From: Neolewinella lacunae
GTDB taxonomy: Bacteria > Bacteroidota > Bacteroidia > Chitinophagales > Saprospiraceae
DNA length: 64,000 nucleotides
Direction: 5' to 3'
Assembly: GCF_014349155.1 (NCBI RefSeq)
Contig: NZ_JACSIT010000149.1
Coordinates: 1-64,000, forward strand
Below are positions 61,719 through 64,000 of the stretch, one piece after another. The stretch's first letter is position 1; each line of letters starts with the position of its first letter. A program made the position numbers and the translations under genes. The notes beneath the pieces were generated by a model that had not been told where the DNA came from, made no database searches, and was given only the letters and a program-made list of their open reading frames with translations.

Positions 61719-61907
61719 ATGCTGATCATCAACGTCCGTGAAGGAGAAAACATCGACCGCGCACTCAAGCGGTACAAGCGCAAGAGCATCAACACCCGGG
61801 TGATCCGTGAGTTACGGAACCGCCGCGAATTCACCAAGCCAAGCGTTCTGCGCCGCCGTGAAAAGTTGAAGGCCGTCTACCGTCTGGAAAAATACGGAGA
61901 GCGCTAG
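61719..61907 (+). CDS. rpsU: 30S ribosomal protein S21
   Basis: A 62-aa small ribosomal protein bS21. The sequence LIINVREGENIDRALKRYKR and the following KRKSINTRVIRELRNRREFTKPSVLRRRE are typical of the family. In Bacteroidota bS21 helps hide the anti-Shine-Dalgarno end of 16S rRNA, which fits the absence of Shine-Dalgarno sequences in this window. A strong hairpin follows. Confidence 0.96.
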   Translation: MLIINVREGENIDRALKRYKRKSINTRVIRELRNRREFTKPSVLRRREKLKAVYRLEKYGER

Positions 61908-61967
61908 CCACCGGCTAAGCCCCCTTGTTATTTGTCATATAGCAGGCTTTAGGAGAAGTCTGCGCAC

Positions 61968-62020
61968 CGCCGAAAGCGGCTGCGGATTGCATTAAGTGCA
62001 TCCCGCAGCCGCTTTCGGCG
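61968..62020. terminator. 18-bp perfect hairpin between rpsU and the TIR gene
   Basis: CGCCGAAAGCGGCTGCGG (61968-61985) and its exact complement (62003-62020) surround a 17-nt loop containing a smaller TGCA-TTAAG-TGCA hairpin. Placed between convergent genes, it could stop transcription from both sides, though T tracts are short. Confidence 0.7.
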
Positions 62021-62089
62021 TTTGGGGAAGTTCCGGTACGAAGGGGGAGGAGAAGTTGTGCCTCAGGCAAACGCCTTCGTCAGCCAGGT

Positions 62090-62890
62090 TCAGCGGACGG
62101 CCGTGGTCTCTTCGCCGGCGGACGCACGGTCCGGGAGGTGGGGCTGGCTAGGGTCGTGGTACGGCGATGCCCCGACGTTGGGCGTGCGCGGCGGCCAGGT
62201 CAGTTCGAGCGGAATGGGCCGGGACTTTACCGGAACCGGGCGCTGCGCGGGAATGACCGCAAACAGGATAAAACCAAGAAACACCAGGGTGATCCCCGTG
62301 AGACCGAGTGCCAGTCCCGGTCCGAACGCACCCGGGTCTTCCTCGGCCCGTACCAGAACCGGGCGTTCCTCGGCCAGGCGGATGGATTTGATCGTGGCCA
62401 GGATGGCGCGCTGCTCGCGGGCCACGCTGCTGCAGTGCTGATCCACCAGCGTCTGGAAGGCACTCCACAGCGGTGCGGCACGGCTGCCCATAAAAGTAGC
62501 GCCGGGTGCCTCGGGCAGATAGGATGCGTTGAGAACGCTCGTCCATTCCCGCTGTCCGGTGGTGGGCTCGTGGCATAAGACGATGACGCGGCGGTTGGGG
62601 TCCTGGGCCGCTGCCGCAATGACGGGACGCTCGTACTGGCTGATGTAAGGGTCATTAACGTAAGCATCGTTGTTGATGACGATGATGAGGTCCGCCCGCC
62701 AGAGTCGGTCCATCACCGCCTGGTCGTATTCACGGAATTGCAGGTGGAGGTCGTACCAGTAGTCGAGTTCGTAGGCCTGGGCCTGGCGGATGCGGAGGGC
62801 GGCCAGACCGTTGACCACGTCGTTGATGCCGTAGGCCAGCCCCTTGCGGGCGTACGAAATAAAAACCTTAATGGACGGAAGGTCGGACAT
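62090..62890 (-). CDS. TIR-domain protein with one membrane helix
   Basis: A 266-aa protein. Residues about 6-135 form a TIR domain: IKVFISYARKG (box 1), LDYWYDLHLQFREYDQAVMDRLWRADLIIVINNDAYV and the helix SQYERPVIAAA, where the Glu could be the NADase residue. A membrane helix follows (about 195-215, LALGLTGITLVFLGFILFAV), then a Pro-rich tail. It may be an NAD-cleaving or scaffold effector, but no sensor or partner is encoded next to it. The ATG at 62888-62890 was preferred to a TTG two codons earlier; TACCTTTG lies about 20 bp upstream. Confidence 0.75.
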   Translation of the reverse strand: MSDLPSIKVFISYARKGLAYGINDVVNGLAALRIRQAQAYELDYWYDLHLQFREYDQAVMDRLWRADLIIVINNDAYVNDPYISQYERPVIAAAAQDPNRRVIVLCHEPTTGQREWTSVLNASYLPEAPGATFMGSRAAPLWSAFQTLVDQHCSSVAREQRAILATIKSIRLAEERPVLVRAEEDPGAFGPGLALGLTGITLVFLGFILFAVIPAQRPVPVKSRPIPLELTWPPRTPNVGASPYHDPSQPHLPDRASAGEETTAVR

Positions 62891-62921
62891 GACCAATGGG
62901 CGGTTTTTACAAAGGTAATTG

Positions 62922-63003
62922 GTTAGTTCATAGTCTAGTAGTCTAGTAGTTCCTGGTTCAATAGTTTGCCGGTAAGTAGTGAACTATGAACTATGAACTA
63001 TGG
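62922..63003. repeat. GAACTATGAACTA-type repeat cluster
   Basis: GTTCATAGTCTAGTAGTCTAG in the left half and GTAGTGAACTATGAACTATG in the right half form an inverted simple-repeat cluster like that at 1448-1577, here between the divergent TIR and terminal genes. Confidence 0.75.
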
Positions 63004-63019
63004 AACTCCAACTCCCCTT

Positions 63020-63037
63020 GCACCTGCGGCCGCGCCC
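63020..63037 (-). repeat. Dispersed repeat copy
   Basis: Exact core GCACCTGCGGCCGCGCCC on the plus strand; on the minus strand it is followed by AAGGGGAGTTGGAG. It lies 56 bp before the next ATG. Confidence 0.85.
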
Positions 63038-63092
63038 GATTTATTGACCTATACCGGGTAATAAGCGTTAGGCGGTGTATTTTTGACGCCCT

Positions 63093-64000
63093 ATGGATTA
63101 CCTTAACGATTTAGCGGAGGAATTCGAGCACCTGAAACGGTTTGAATGGGCGGCTAACCAACTGGTGGCACCCGATCGCCTGGCCACATTGGCGTGGGCC
63201 AATGACCGGTCCTATTTGCTGTTTGCCCTTTATCTGAAGGCGCGGCAGCTGTTGTACGAAGGCCGGTACACGGAAAAAAGCATCGGCCTGCAGGAGGCGG
63301 ATTTTGTTGCGCTGGATGCGCTGCTGGTCCGTCGGGCGCTGCAAGTTGAAAAGGACCCACTTTTGTTTGCCTACCTCCGGACCTGCCAAATTGTGGCACT
63401 TGACCCGCTAGCGGAAGGCGTGGACCAGCAGATTGAAGACCACATTGCCTACCTCCAAAGTTTTCAAGTGCACCTGCCGTTGGAAGACTATGTGTACAAT
63501 TTGTCCCTCCTCAACAATTTCTGCATCAAAGGAAAAAGCCTTGGTGCGAAGGGGCTCACCGCAGCTACTTTCCGCAGCGCATTGCTGATGCTGGAGGGCA
63601 AGTACGGAGCAAAATGGTCGCGTAAACCGCATTTGCCCTACATCATTTTCAGCAACGTGGCCACCGGTGCAATGGACCTGGCCGAACTTGGGCAATGGCA
63701 GTTTGTCCCGATTTACTACAAGGCCGATGAAGCGCCGGTAAATGATGTTTACGATTGGCTGGAGCTCTACATTAAAGGCTACCAGAGCCGGGTGGAAAAG
63801 ACTTTTCGCGCTTCAACGGTGGCTTACGTACGGGCCCGGATGGCTTTTAGGCGGGGGGATTTTGTGGCGGCGGCCAATGCCATCAGTAAAATAGACGAAG
63901 CGGCTGTGGAGTCATTGGTGCTCGGCAGCCGGCGGCTGACGCTGATGACCTGGTACGCGCTGCGGTACAACGGTGACGAAACAGCCCGCCGAATGGCCCG
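63093..64000 (+). CDS. Helical-repeat protein of unknown function, cut by the window end
   Basis: The first 302 residues of a longer protein; the frame stays open to the last base. It begins MDYLNDLAEEFEHLKRFEWA and is almost all helical, with leucine- and alanine-rich segments of 15-25 residues resembling degenerate TPR or similar solenoid repeats. No signal peptide or catalytic motif is visible. I do not recognise a family. Related proteins of about 500 residues may exist in marine Bacteroidota, but this is not certain. Confidence 0.65.
   Translation, partial: MDYLNDLAEEFEHLKRFEWAANQLVAPDRLATLAWANDRSYLLFALYLKARQLLYEGRYTEKSIGLQEADFVALDALLVRRALQVEKDPLLFAYLRTCQIVALDPLAEGVDQQIEDHIAYLQSFQVHLPLEDYVYNLSLLNNFCIKGKSLGAKGLTAATFRSALLMLEGKYGAKWSRKPHLPYIIFSNVATGAMDLAELGQWQFVPIYYKADEAPVNDVYDWLELYIKGYQSRVEKTFRASTVAYVRARMAFRRGDFVAAANAISKIDEAAVESLVLGSRRLTLMTWYALRYNGDETARRMA

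Overview
The window is 64 kb of a GC-rich chromosome from a Bacteroidota bacterium, most likely a Saprospiria/Lewinella-type marine gliding organism; the genus is inferred. The evidence is TAnnTTTG promoter boxes with almost no Shine-Dalgarno sequences, type IX secretion (T9SS) C-terminal domains on two secreted enzymes, TonB-type outer-membrane receptors, family-specific genes (DUF4292 and DUF4296 lipoproteins, YtxJ, exosortase K with an MSEP-CTERM partner), and a ParA/RHH pair. Coding is dense (about 55 genes), mostly single genes or pairs rather than long operons. No rRNA, tRNA or CRISPR array was found.

Layout. 1-1.6 kb: an IS256-family insertion sequence at the window edge. 1.6-17.5 kb: housekeeping and envelope genes (GT4 glycosyltransferase, recX, two tandem mscS genes, a pseudouridine synthase, secreted GH16 glucanase, Dps, a TMTC-like TPR membrane protein, surE, YtxJ, YitT, a spermidine-synthase-like methyltransferase, aminopeptidase P). 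17.7-19.3 kb: an exported M20 peptidase. 19.5-22.9 kb: an AT-rich, probably acquired segment with a broken T9SS metzincin protease and a 786-bp tandem duplication carrying two mosaic lipoproteins. 22.9-27 kb: a winged-helix membrane protein, a ParA/ribbon-helix-helix pair with a 39-bp repeat array upstream, and comM. 27-36 kb: a membrane nuclease-like protein, a two-subunit molybdenum hydroxylase, a TonB receptor, an ACC-deaminase-like enzyme and a metallochaperone. 36-41 kb: an outer-membrane beta-barrel protein, then a two-gene RloA/RloB (AbiL-like) defence module lying between two near-identical 39-bp direct repeats, with rloB frameshifted. 41-53 kb: pyruvate kinase, a TPR/DUF4292 pair, ileS preceded by an isoleucine-rich leader peptide and terminator, OsmC, rsgA and a sugar isomerase. 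53.6-57 kb: exosortase K overlapping its MSEP-CTERM/VIT-domain substrate. 57-64 kb: rlmD, DUF4296, sixA, a PhoB/PhoR-like pair, rpsU, a membrane TIR protein and an incomplete helical-repeat gene.

Three window-wide patterns stand out. (1) A degenerate dispersed repeat (core GGGCGCGGCCGCAGGTGC plus an AGCAAGGGAAGG-like tail) occurs about 20 times in both orientations, in gaps and inside genes; two copies are translated within ileS as in-frame insertions. (2) At least ten genes have a TAnnTTTG-like box ending only 3-6 nt before the ATG, predicting leaderless mRNAs. (3) Several loci look like regulatory RNAs or attenuators, the clearest being the ileS leader. All calls come from reading the sequence and recalling protein families; no database search was run.
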